Positions 7,226 to 15,423 of a stretch of 64,000 nucleotides of DNA are shown here, piece by piece. Within the stretch, counting starts at the first letter, position 1; each line of letters opens with the position of its first letter. Location of the stretch: positions 1-64,000 of the forward strand of contig JAKSOF010000009.1 in the NCBI GenBank assembly GCA_024405735.1. The letters run 5' to 3'. A program made the translations under genes and the position numbers. The notes beneath the pieces were generated by a model. The model made no database searches. It was not told the origin of the DNA and was given only the letters and a program-made list of their open reading frames with translations. This DNA comes from Victivallaceae bacterium. Lineage in GTDB: Bacteria; Verrucomicrobiota; Lentisphaeria; Victivallales; Victivallaceae.

Positions 7226-9232
7226 TCATTCTTTCGTAAAGGGGGCGAACATCGCGCGCAAGGCGGCGAGTTTTTCCAGATAATAAGGGACGTTTTCGTC
7301 GCGGACTTGCGGCGCATCTTCCAGGCGTCGGCTGTTCCCGACGACGGGGACTTTTTTCCGGTCGCCCGTCACATAAAAACGGATGCGGTCGCCGGAAGCG
7401 TATTTTCTGCCGGAAGCAAGCGCAAGTTCATACGCCGCGCTCCGCCTGCCGGTGCCGGAGTCAAGTTTTTTCCGGTAATTTTCCGGAGAATCACTGAGGA
7501 CTTCGCTTTTGGCGAATTTTTCAAGCGGAAGTTGATGCTCCGAAATCGCTTTTTCCAATTCGTCGGCGAGCAAAGCGACTTTTTGCGGCTCCCCCGCAAG
7601 AAGCGCACGGACGCAATCGGCGATAAATTCCCGCTGAAACGGCTCCAAAGCGCGCGATTTGAGCGCAGCGCCCGCAAGCGTCATATTGCCCGAATTGTCA
7701 AGCAATGCGTAATTTTTGCTTTTGTAGGAAAACATCGCGCGGTAATCGCCGTCGAATTCGACCTCGATGCCGGGCGGCAAACTCTGCCGCAACGCCGTTT
7801 CGATTTCCGGAGCCGACACGCCCTGCGGCAGTTGAAAATAGATGCCGTCGGTATCCAACTCGATCACCCGGCAGTTGCGTTCTCCGAGAAAATCGAGCAT
7901 ATTGCGCATGATCTCGCGCCCGCGCTCCGTCACGCGCGCGGCAAGCGCATAATCGTTGAAACTCCCCTGCGCAAAACCGAGGTACCCGTAGAAACTGTTG
8001 ATCAATATTTTGAATGCGCTCTGCACGGCATCGGCTTCGCGCTTTTCCACCAAATCGGCGGCATTGCGCGCGCGGTCTTTGGCGGCGAGCCGGAACCGGC
8101 GCAATTCGCCGAGCAGGGAAAGAATAAGATTTTTTTCGTCGCGCCGCGGAGCGCGTTTTTCCGCAAGCAATATCGAGGGATAAAGCGAACGCACGTCGCA
8201 GTGGAGCACGTCGAAAAAGACCCCGGCGGCATCGCTTCGCGTCAACGCCCCCTCGAAAAACTGCGGCATTTCCGGCAACGGCACCGAAGCGCGCATCGTG
8301 CCGTAAGCGTCGACAAAAAGCGCGTCGAGCGACGAGCCGTTGCCGCGCAGAATGACCGATTGCAGACTCATCGGCAGAAGTTGCGTCTGATAGAAGTAAC
8401 TCGGCAACCACATATCGCCGAGCTGACGCATCATTTCGGTGCGGCTTCCGGCAAGCCGGAAATATCCGGCGAGATAGTCGAGATCGAATGCCTCAAAGTC
8501 ACGGTAGACCGCATCGTGAAAGATCGCAAGATGCGTCAAATCGACGAATTCGCGTCCCGGCGCCGTAAAGACGAGGACATTCTGCTGTCGACCGTCGGTG
8601 ACGAAACGGCTGCGCCGCGAAGCGAGCGGCGTGCCGCCTCTGCCGAAGGCAAGCTGGATTTTTTCCTTTTTGGCGAGCGCGGCAAGTTCCGGCAGGACGC
8701 GCGAAGATAATTCCATTCCCTCGATCACGTCGGGATCGCGCAACGAAACGACACGCGTCAACTCCTCCAGAAATGCTTTTGCCGAAGCGTTGGCGACCGA
8801 CGCCCGCCACGATGAAGTGTCGCCCAATTCGGCGGTAAAAATCCCCTCCCTGACGGCAAAATCCAGTTGCAGACGGCGAAGATCGTGAAACGGAAGATCC
8901 TGATAGAGCCGGATTTTCTGATCGAAAAACGCCGCGCCCGCCGCGTCGCGCCATTTATAATAAGGGACCGCGCGGTCTTTCAGCTGACCGATGGCGGCAT
9001 CCAACGCCGCTTCATCGGGGAAAAAACTCAAAAAGTTGAGCGCATTGCTCCCCGAAAGCATTTCGGCGTCGGGAAGCATATCCGCTTTGGCGTGCAAAAG
9101 CGGATAGCGGAAATTCCGCGTTTCCGTGCGGAACGACGCGCCGCAGGCAAAGTAGAGCGTCAGCGTATTTCCCGACGCCGATATTCCCCGCACGCCGGAA
9201 ACGCCCGAAAAAATCAGCGCGGGAATATCCAT
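7226..9232 (-). CDS. Family-B DNA polymerase with degenerate 3'-5' exonuclease
   Basis: 668 aa from ATG 9232, which follows the purO stop by 1 bp. Polymerase motifs are intact: A, DVRSLYPSI (346-354); B, KILINSFYGYLGF (408-420); C, DTDGIYF (460-466), matching the DTDG form of archaeal PolB. The upstream part aligns by eye with the archaeal PolB exonuclease, but key acids are missing: Exo I is LDFAVREG (Asp124 kept, the following Glu replaced by Ala126), and Exo II reads DPDVIEGMELSSRVLPEL, with the usual Asn and Asp replaced by Glu and Val. At 668 aa it is shorter than a typical PolB. Likely a non-proofreading repair or bypass polymerase working with the adjacent helicase (inference). Confidence 0.85.
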   Translation of the reverse strand: MDIPALIFSGVSGVRGISASGNTLTLYFACGASFRTETRNFRYPLLHAKADMLPDAEMLSGSNALNFLSFFPDEAALDAAIGQLKDRAVPYYKWRDAAGAAFFDQKIRLYQDLPFHDLRRLQLDFAVREGIFTAELGDTSSWRASVANASAKAFLEELTRVVSLRDPDVIEGMELSSRVLPELAALAKKEKIQLAFGRGGTPLASRRSRFVTDGRQQNVLVFTAPGREFVDLTHLAIFHDAVYRDFEAFDLDYLAGYFRLAGSRTEMMRQLGDMWLPSYFYQTQLLPMSLQSVILRGNGSSLDALFVDAYGTMRASVPLPEMPQFFEGALTRSDAAGVFFDVLHCDVRSLYPSILLAEKRAPRRDEKNLILSLLGELRRFRLAAKDRARNAADLVEKREADAVQSAFKILINSFYGYLGFAQGSFNDYALAARVTERGREIMRNMLDFLGERNCRVIELDTDGIYFQLPQGVSAPEIETALRQSLPPGIEVEFDGDYRAMFSYKSKNYALLDNSGNMTLAGAALKSRALEPFQREFIADCVRALLAGEPQKVALLADELEKAISEHQLPLEKFAKSEVLSDSPENYRKKLDSGTGRRSAAYELALASGRKYASGDRIRFYVTGDRKKVPVVGNSRRLEDAPQVRDENVPYYLEKLAALRAMFAPFTKE

Positions 9233-9233
9233 C

Positions 9234-9875
9234 TTACCGGACGATCTGCAATCCGAGCGCGAATTCTCCGTCGTCGGCAAGCGCCGCCGCCGAAGTCACC
9301 GGATGATCGAAACCGGCAAAAACGCCGCCGTCGATGACGTACTGCGCCGCGCAATCCTGACAGGCGGCTTCAAAGCCCTCGCCTTTCTGGTCGTCGCTGG
9401 GACGGTTGCATTCGTAGGTCGAGAGATACCGGACGACGCCCGGAGTCAACTGGAACTGGCGCACAAGCAACGCATCCTTGCGGATGATGCCCAAAAAGCC
9501 GACCGGCTCCGACACGTGCGTCACCGCGACGATGCGCGGCGTATCGAGCGAATCGTGCTCGTAATCGAGCGCGAGCAAGCCCAGACTGATCGCGTCGCGG
9601 ACATTCATGCCGCTGTCGATCTTTTCGGCGATCGGATCGGTCTGCGAACCATTGGTCGCGACTGCCCAGACTTTGCCCGCAACGCGCAGACAGTTGTAAC
9701 TGATATAGGGGTTTTTGGCGAGATCGCCCTCCGCGCCGGGACGCGGCACGATGGCGATGCCTTTGTCGTTGACGACCGCCTGACGGTTGGGGAAACTCCG
9801 GGAGGAAACCCGGTAAAGCGCCGCATTTTTACCCGAAAGGGTCTGCCCGATCGCCACGATTCTGCCGAGATACAT
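9234..9875 (-). CDS. purO: Archaeal-type IMP cyclohydrolase PurO
   Basis: 213 aa resembling the archaeal PurO family (IMP_cyclohyd, PF07826). It opens MYLGRIVAIGQT, followed by YRVSSRSFPNR, both hallmarks, and carries ISYNCLRV and ATNGSQTDPI. PurO closes FAICAR to IMP, the last step of purine synthesis, replacing the cyclohydrolase half of PurH. It is about the usual length for the family. Its neighbours are DNA polymerase and helicase genes rather than pur genes. A divergent function acting on a related nucleotide cannot be excluded. Confidence 0.82.
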   Translation of the reverse strand: MYLGRIVAIGQTLSGKNAALYRVSSRSFPNRQAVVNDKGIAIVPRPGAEGDLAKNPYISYNCLRVAGKVWAVATNGSQTDPIAEKIDSGMNVRDAISLGLLALDYEHDSLDTPRIVAVTHVSEPVGFLGIIRKDALLVRQFQLTPGVVRYLSTYECNRPSDDQKGEGFEAACQDCAAQYVIDGGVFAGFDHPVTSAAALADDGEFALGLQIVR

Positions 9876-9899
9876 TTTCTTTTTTCCTTTCTTTAAAAA

Positions 9900-10541
9900 T
9901 TACCAACGCAAAGCGAGAATAGACAAGTAGTGCAACAGCACGCCGCTGAAAGTTGCGACATGCCACCAACCGTGCGCAAACGGCACGCGTTTGACGTACA
10001 GTGCGATGCCGCCCGTATAGGCGATGCCGCCCGCAAAAAGCAAGATCACGGCAAGGCGCGGAAACGCGCGGCAGATCGGGACGATGTAAAGCAATGCGCA
10101 CCACCCCATCAGAACGTACAAAATCAGATCGATTTTATGAAATTTCTGGGAAAGCGTAAATTTCATCACCGTCCCGGCGGCGGCGAGACCCCACAGCGCC
10201 GCGAGCAATCCCATGCTGAACTTCCCGTAAAGCGGATCGACGAGCAAAATCGGCGTGTACGTCCCCGCGATCAGATAATAGATCGCGCAGTGGTCGATCT
10301 TGCGCGAAAAAATGCGCATTTTTTCGGCTTTCGCCGCGTGATAGTTCGCCGAGGAAAAAAAGGAGCCGAGGATCGTCAGATAATAGACGAAAACTCCGAT
10401 TTTCACACGCAAAGGATCGGCGGCAAAAAGCATCCGCAACGGAATGACCGACGGCAGAAAAAGCAATCCGCCGATCAGGTGCGTCCAAATATTCACCCGT
10501 TCCTCGGCGGCCGTATAAGTTTTCAATTCCTGATGTGCCAT
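9900..10541 (-). CDS. Hemolysin III / PAQR family membrane protein
   Basis: 213-aa polytopic membrane protein with about seven hydrophobic segments. It carries the family's metal-site pattern: His in NIWTHLIGG, the DHCAIYYLIAGTYTP helix, and HGWWHVATFSGVLLHY near the C-terminus. Bacterial YqfA/hemolysin III proteins are related to eukaryotic adiponectin (PAQR) receptors; their reaction is unproven but amide hydrolysis of ceramide-like lipids has been proposed for PAQRs. ATG 10541 is preferred over TTG 10547 because AGGGGAG lies 6 nt before it. It starts 12 bp after the recR stop. Confidence 0.9.
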   Translation of the reverse strand: MAHQELKTYTAAEERVNIWTHLIGGLLFLPSVIPLRMLFAADPLRVKIGVFVYYLTILGSFFSSANYHAAKAEKMRIFSRKIDHCAIYYLIAGTYTPILLVDPLYGKFSMGLLAALWGLAAAGTVMKFTLSQKFHKIDLILYVLMGWCALLYIVPICRAFPRLAVILLFAGGIAYTGGIALYVKRVPFAHGWWHVATFSGVLLHYLSILALRW

Positions 10542-10553
10542 TGCCAACTCCCC

Positions 10554-11156
10554 TTAATTTCTGCCACTGAAAGCGGCGGCGATCGTCGCCGCGTCGGCAA
10601 AGGAAAGATTCGCTCCGGCGGGCAATCCCTGCGCGGGACGGGTGATCTTGACGGGGTATTTCGCGAGCAATTCCGACAAGAATACCGCCGTCGCCCGTCC
10701 CTCGACGTCGCTGGTCAGCGCGAGGATCACCTCTTTGGCTTCGGGAGAAGCCGCGCGCTCCATCAGGTTTTTCAAATTGAGATTCGCGCCGTTTTCCGAA
10801 GCAAGCGGATCCAGTTTGCCGCCCAGCACCACGTAAACGCCGCGGAATTCGCGGCTGGCTTCAACGGCGATGAGCTGTGTCATATTTTCAACGACGCAGA
10901 TCACCGAAGCGTCGCGGCTTTCGTCATCGCAGACGGCGCAGAGCTTCCCGTGCGAAGCGAGCGCGCCGCAACGGGGACAGCGCGTCACCGTTTCGGGCAG
11001 ACAGGAAATCAGTTTTCCGAGCGAAACGATCTCCTCCTCCGGCTGTTTCAACAGCGCCGACACCATCCGTTCGGCGCCGCGCCGCCCGATGCCGGGCAAC
11101 TGCTTGAAACGGCCGATGAGTTCTTCGATCTCGGGGGGATAGGCGATCGCTCTCAT
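10554..11156 (-). CDS. recR: Recombination mediator RecR
   Basis: 200 aa, normal length. It has an N-terminal helix-hairpin-helix (LIGRFKQLPGIGRRGAERM), a C4 zinc finger (CPRCGALASHGKLCAVC) and a Toprim domain with DVEGRATAVFLSELL. A C-terminal glycine-rich segment follows (ITRPAQGLPAGANLSFAD). RecR works with RecO/RecF to load RecA at gaps. The gene starts 9 bp after ybaB, a pairing conserved in many bacteria. Confidence 0.97.
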   Translation of the reverse strand: MRAIAYPPEIEELIGRFKQLPGIGRRGAERMVSALLKQPEEEIVSLGKLISCLPETVTRCPRCGALASHGKLCAVCDDESRDASVICVVENMTQLIAVEASREFRGVYVVLGGKLDPLASENGANLNLKNLMERAASPEAKEVILALTSDVEGRATAVFLSELLAKYPVKITRPAQGLPAGANLSFADAATIAAAFSGRN

Positions 11157-11165
11157 TTTTTCATA

Positions 11166-11471
11166 CTAAAAAAGTCCCGGCAAGTCGATCCCGCCGGAAA
11201 TTTCCTGCATTTTGGCGCGCATCGCCTGCTTTGCCGCCAGCAACGCCTGATTGACGGCGTCGCGCGACAAGTTTGCGATCGCCGCGGGATCGGTGCCCGG
11301 TGCGACTTCAAGACGGCGCACTTCCAAGTCTCCGCTCACCACGGCGGTCACGCCGCCGCAACTGCCGGTGAATTCAAGTTTCGGCAACTCCTCCTTAAAG
11401 GTCTTGATGCCCGCTTGAATTTCCTTGACGCGCCCGAGAAGCGACGCCATTTGTCCCAAATTACCGAACAT
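11166..11471 (-). CDS. ybaB: YbaB/EbfC nucleoid-associated protein
   Basis: 101 aa, the usual size. It begins MFGNLGQMASLLGRVKEIQ, followed by a short beta sheet (VTAVVSGDLEVRRLEVAPG) and two helices, ending MQEISGGIDLPGLF as in typical YbaB. The protein dimerises and binds DNA. It lies directly upstream of recR, as in most genomes, and starts 1 bp after secDF; a GGAG element lies upstream of the ATG. Confidence 0.95.
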   Translation of the reverse strand: MFGNLGQMASLLGRVKEIQAGIKTFKEELPKLEFTGSCGGVTAVVSGDLEVRRLEVAPGTDPAAIANLSRDAVNQALLAAKQAMRAKMQEISGGIDLPGLF

Positions 11472-11472
11472 T

Positions 11473-14052
11473 TTATTTTTTCTCCGTCATAAGCCGGGCT
11501 TTTCCCGCTTTGCGGTCCGCCCGGAGTTGCTGCCACGCCGCGAGCGTCGGCGCCGCGATGAAAATCGAGGAAAACGTGCCGAGCACCACGCCGAGCATCA
11601 TGATCAATACGAAATCGTTGATCGCCACGCCGCCGCCGATCAGCAGGATGAAAACGACGATGAAAGTCGTCACGCTGGTCAGCGTCGTCCGGCTCAAAGT
11701 CTGGTTGATCGACGCATTGACGATCTCGCTGAAATGCGCATGCGGCATCAGTTTGATGTTTTCGCGGATACGGTCAAAAATGACCACCTTGTCGTTGATC
11801 GAGTAACCGATCACCGTCAACAGCGCGGCGACGACGTTGAGCGAGATCGTGCGGCCGAGCGCGAGGTAGATGCCGAGCACGATCAGAACATCGTGCGCAA
11901 GCATCACCACGCCGGTCATCGCATAGGTGTATTCGTAGCGGAAAGCGATGTAAAGACCGATGCCGATCAGCGACAGCGCGATCGCGATCAGCGCGCTCTT
12001 GGTGAACTGCCAGCCGATCAAACCGCCGACACTGCTTTCCTGCCCGCCCTCGAACTTGGCGGAGGGGAACTCCTTGTTGAGCAACGCGCCGATCGCTTCT
12101 TTCGGACTGTGTCCCGCATCGCGCTCGGAGAGGTCGGCGCGGATGAGGATCTCGAGCGTGCCGTTGTTTTTGACGTCCTTGCGGTCAGTGCTGGCGCCGA
12201 GGTTGAATTTGTAAGTCACCTGCGGCTCCTTGTATCCGGCTTGCGTCAGCGCTTTTTCGATTTTTTCCTGCGGGATCTGCTCCGCGTAGTCAAAGGTCAC
12301 CGTCGTGCCGCCCGTAAAGTCGACGCCGAGGACGTTTCTGCCGCGCACGGCGAGCATCACGACGCAGAGCGCGACCAGTGCGAGCGTACAGACAAGCCCC
12401 TTTCTGTAATTGCCGACGAAATCAAATTTCGTATTGCGGAAAGTCGTCAACATCGTGATCTTGTGAAGTTTATGGAATTTGAAAAGATAGTCGTAGCAGA
12501 GCCGCGTCACGATGAGCGCGGTAAAGAGACTCGAGAGAATGCCGATGCTCAACGTCACGGCGAACCCCTTGACCGCGCCGGTGCCGACATACATCAGAAT
12601 GATCGAAGTGAGCAACGTCGTCAAGTTGGAGTCCAGGACTGCCGACATCGACTTTTTGTAGCCGCGGTCGACCGCCATCTGCAGACTTTTGCCGGAATTG
12701 AGTTCCTCGCGGATACGCTCGTAAACCAGCACGTTGGCGTCGACCGCCATACCGATCGTCAGCACGATGCCGGCGATGCCCGGCAACGTCAGCGTGCAGT
12801 TGAATGCCGCCATCGAGCCGAGGATGAGCAAGATGTTGAGCGCGAGCGCGAAAACGGCGATGAAACCGCTTGCGTGATAGTAAATGAGCATAAAGACCGC
12901 GACACAGCAGATCGAGAGCAACCCCACCCAGACGCCGTTGGAAATGTGCGCGGCGCCGAGTTTCGGATCGGTGTCAAAAGTCGCCTTGAGTTTGATCTCA
13001 AAGGGGACGCTGCCGGAGGAAAGCGCATCGGAAATGCTTTTCAATTCATCCTCCGAGAAATTTCCGGAAATCGACGCACTGCCGCCGGTGATCGCGTCCT
13101 TGATGTTGGGCGCGCAGTAGCATTTGCCGTCGAGGACGATCGCCAGCTGACGGCCGACGTTGGCGCGGGTGACGCGGCCGAAATCCTCGGCGCCCTGCTG
13201 ATTGAACTGCAACGCGATCGACCGCTGACCGAATTGATCTTTGGTCGGCATCGCCTTGGAAATGTCCTTGCCCTCCATCTCGACCTTTTCGGCGACGTAG
13301 TAGTAATTGACGCGCGGTTTTCCGGCGTGATCGGTGGAAACGCACTTCATCAATTCATATCCGCGCACGCGATGCAAATTGGGATGGCGGTAAAATTCGG
13401 GGTCGTTGCGCTGAGCGTCGGCAACCAGTTTATCGCTTTCAGGATGGACGAGGCGGAAACGCAATTTCGCGCTCATCAAGATCAACTCCTGCAACTTCGC
13501 CTTTTCGTCCTTGGAAACAACGGGGGCGCGCAACGAGATGAATTTGTCGCCGGAGGGGGAAATTTCCGCCTCGAAAATACCCTGCTTTTCCAGACGGCTG
13601 CGCAACGTTTCGATCTGGACGTCACGGTAGTGGTCGAAATTGCTTTTGACCTCATCCGATGCGTTGCTGTCGTCAAGTTCGAGGAAAAATTCCACGCCGC
13701 CGGCGAGATCGAGCCCGAGGCGGATCCTGCCCGCCGCTTCCTTGCGGACGAGACCGATCACGTCGCGGTTGTTTTCGAGACCGTCGTTGACGGAGAGCAT
13801 CGGAGCGAGCTCCACGCCTTTGATCTCGGCGGCTTCAAGCAACGCCTGCGACTGAAAGAGGTCGGGCTTTTCCTGCTGCAGACGGCGCGCGTCCGCGACG
13901 ACCGCCGCGGCGACGGGATCTTTTTTGTCGCGCAACAATTCCGCAAAGACGTCGTAGTAATCGCGTTCGCCGAGCGGAAAGACCGCAAAGGCGAAAATGC
14001 CGATGACCAGCGCGACGACCGCCGTGCGGAAAATCAACATCGATTTATCCAT
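11473..14052 (-). CDS. secD: Fused protein-export membrane protein SecDF
   Basis: 859 aa. SecD half: N-terminal membrane helix (about 6-26), GLDLAGGVEFFLEL at the start of the P1 periplasmic domain, then a membrane bundle with IGMAVDANVLVYERIREEL. SecF half (from about residue 515): its own helix, LGVDFTGGTTVTFDY, and SINDKVVIFDRIREN. Both signature motifs of the RND-type SecD and SecF are present in one chain. SecDF uses the proton gradient to pull exported proteins through SecYEG. Its ATG overlaps the yajC stop (TAATG). A fused form is known in several phyla including Bacteroidetes and Bacillus. Confidence 0.97.
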   Translation of the reverse strand: MDKSMLIFRTAVVALVIGIFAFAVFPLGERDYYDVFAELLRDKKDPVAAAVVADARRLQQEKPDLFQSQALLEAAEIKGVELAPMLSVNDGLENNRDVIGLVRKEAAGRIRLGLDLAGGVEFFLELDDSNASDEVKSNFDHYRDVQIETLRSRLEKQGIFEAEISPSGDKFISLRAPVVSKDEKAKLQELILMSAKLRFRLVHPESDKLVADAQRNDPEFYRHPNLHRVRGYELMKCVSTDHAGKPRVNYYYVAEKVEMEGKDISKAMPTKDQFGQRSIALQFNQQGAEDFGRVTRANVGRQLAIVLDGKCYCAPNIKDAITGGSASISGNFSEDELKSISDALSSGSVPFEIKLKATFDTDPKLGAAHISNGVWVGLLSICCVAVFMLIYYHASGFIAVFALALNILLILGSMAAFNCTLTLPGIAGIVLTIGMAVDANVLVYERIREELNSGKSLQMAVDRGYKKSMSAVLDSNLTTLLTSIILMYVGTGAVKGFAVTLSIGILSSLFTALIVTRLCYDYLFKFHKLHKITMLTTFRNTKFDFVGNYRKGLVCTLALVALCVVMLAVRGRNVLGVDFTGGTTVTFDYAEQIPQEKIEKALTQAGYKEPQVTYKFNLGASTDRKDVKNNGTLEILIRADLSERDAGHSPKEAIGALLNKEFPSAKFEGGQESSVGGLIGWQFTKSALIAIALSLIGIGLYIAFRYEYTYAMTGVVMLAHDVLIVLGIYLALGRTISLNVVAALLTVIGYSINDKVVIFDRIRENIKLMPHAHFSEIVNASINQTLSRTTLTSVTTFIVVFILLIGGGVAINDFVLIMMLGVVLGTFSSIFIAAPTLAAWQQLRADRKAGKARLMTEKK

Positions 14053-14417
14053 TATTTCGTTTCTTCCTTTTTGGCGGCTTCAGCGGATTTTTCCTCTTTG
14101 ACGATCACTTCGGCGATGCCCGCCTTGGCGATCTTGATCCTGACGTTGGGCGCGATCTCGACGAGGAAGGAATCTTCCGCCACGCTGTCGATTTTGCCGT
14201 AAATGCCGCTGGCAAGCAGGACTTCCGTGCCCTTGACGATGGAATCCAGCATCTGCTGACGCTTCTGCTGCTGTTTTTTCTGACCGCGGGACATGAAAAA
14301 CATGAAGACGATCATAATGAGAATGATCGGCATAAAGGACATCAGTCCGCCTGCGGCGCCGCCGGCAGCGCCCCCCGCAGCTCCACCCTCGGCGAGAATC
14401 AAAGAATCGTACAACAT
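14052..14417 (-). CDS. yajC: Preprotein translocase subunit YajC
   Basis: 121 aa. One transmembrane helix (about 26-43, FMPIILIMIVFMFFM), the conserved basic stretch RGQKKQQQKRQQMLDSI, then the small domain KGTEVLLASGIYGKIDSV. It partners SecDF at the translocon and overlaps secDF by 1 bp. Unusual is an N-terminal Gly-Ala repeat (GGAAGGAAGGAAGG) before the helix, probably a flexible periplasmic lead. The C-terminus is Lys/Glu rich. Confidence 0.95.
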   Translation of the reverse strand: MLYDSLILAEGGAAGGAAGGAAGGLMSFMPIILIMIVFMFFMSRGQKKQQQKRQQMLDSIVKGTEVLLASGIYGKIDSVAEDSFLVEIAPNVRIKIAKAGIAEVIVKEEKSAEAAKKEETK

Positions 14418-14423
14418 TTTTCC

Positions 14424-15311
14424 TTACTCCTTTTTGTTTTTTTCGGTTTCGTTTTCAACCGTTTTGAACTCATATTTTCCATACTGCGCGGCAATTGCCG
14501 CGTGATCCGACATATCTTTTTCATCCGCAGGAGCGACCCACCGCAACGGCGCCGCCTTGCGGGAGTACAACTCGCGCGCAAGCACGAGATGCTCCGGAAC
14601 GGAAATTTTTTCCGTCATCTGCAACATCCACGCCGCATTTTTCGCCGCGGCAAGCCCTGCGATCTTTTCCGCCTCGCGGAGAACTTCGCCAAGGGGGAAA
14701 TCCCCCGTGATCTTCACCGCGTGCCGCGCCGACAAAACGAACCGCCTGCCGCGATACTCCTCCGGCATCGGCTGTGCCGTTTTTCCCTCCGCCGCAAAGA
14801 CGATGCAAGTCGCACCATACTCCAACAGCCGCGCGGCGGCAGCCGGATCTTTTGCCACGCCGCACAAAACGTACTTCTTACGCATTCCGTCGGCAAAGGC
14901 GGCAAACGTCAAGCGGTCGCGCAAACACGCCAACTGCGCCTCGCCGCCGGAAAAAATTTCCATCTGCGCCAAAGCGTTTTTATCCGCCGGAAACGACGGC
15001 GCACACTTCGGGCAGTGGCGACGCAACGCCGCAGCGTTTTTGTCATCGCACAGCGCCGAAAGCAACACGGCTCCGCCGGGAAGCGATTCCTTTTCCCCGA
15101 CGAAATTTTCCGGCAGATACTTTTCCCGCAAAGCGGCGACGCCGAGGCGCATTTCTCCGCCTTTTTGCGCCAAAAAGATCACCGCGTGGTCGCCGAAACG
15201 CAAAAATGCGCGTTCTCCGACGCACCAGTTGTCATGAAACAACTCCGGCAACGCATCCGCCGGAAACACTTTTCCGGCAAACGTCAGCAGTCGCGAGGCG
15301 ATCTCTTTCAT
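14424..15311 (-). CDS. Uncharacterised 295-aa protein upstream of yajC-secDF
   Basis: No family was recognised. The protein starts MKEIASRLLTFAGK at ATG 15311; AAAGGA lies 11 nt upstream, and earlier in-frame starts would overlap the promoter. No signal peptide or membrane helix is visible, so it is probably cytoplasmic. It is alanine-rich, with a CPKC pair (residues about 117-120) and scattered further cysteines. It is the first gene of the long minus-strand operon and stops 6 bp before yajC, so it is transcribed with the Sec genes. Confidence 0.72.
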   Translation of the reverse strand: MKEIASRLLTFAGKVFPADALPELFHDNWCVGERAFLRFGDHAVIFLAQKGGEMRLGVAALREKYLPENFVGEKESLPGGAVLLSALCDDKNAAALRRHCPKCAPSFPADKNALAQMEIFSGGEAQLACLRDRLTFAAFADGMRKKYVLCGVAKDPAAAARLLEYGATCIVFAAEGKTAQPMPEEYRGRRFVLSARHAVKITGDFPLGEVLREAEKIAGLAAAKNAAWMLQMTEKISVPEHLVLARELYSRKAAPLRWVAPADEKDMSDHAAIAAQYGKYEFKTVENETEKNKKE

Positions 15312-15343
15312 GGCATTGCGATCCTTTTGGTCTATCGTCGTGT

Positions 15344-15372
15344 AATATATCACGCGTGCGCACAAGTTGCAA
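15344..15372 (-). promoter_or_regulatory. Promoter for the 15.3-3.4 kb operon
   Basis: Minus strand: TTGCAA (15372-15367), 17-bp spacer, TATATT (15349-15344), 32 bp before ATG 15311. It fits the promoter pattern seen throughout the window and is back-to-back with the HD gene promoter, sharing only a short intergenic space. Confidence 0.72.
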
Positions 15373-15386
15373 GGCGTAAAATCGAC

Positions 15387-15414
15387 TTGAATATCGTAAA
15401 TCCAATGATATATT
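15387..15414 (+). promoter_or_regulatory. Promoter of HD-domain gene, predicted leaderless
   Basis: TTGAAT (15387-15392), 16-bp spacer, TATATT (15409-15414). With a start site about 7 nt past the -10, the mRNA would begin near 15421, only about 3 nt before ATG 15424. No Shine-Dalgarno sequence is possible. Confidence 0.68.
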
Positions 15415-15423
15415 ATGCGGACT

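Noticed and set aside
9900-10541. Pore-forming toxin, as implied by the name hemolysin III
   Set aside because: The conserved His/Asp residues and seven helices place it in the PAQR-like YqfA family; the name is historical.
11425-14202. 925-codon open frame opposite secDF
   Set aside because: Antisense shadow, rich in Arg/Asp/His as expected for the complement of a GC-rich gene. SecDF motifs are on the other strand.
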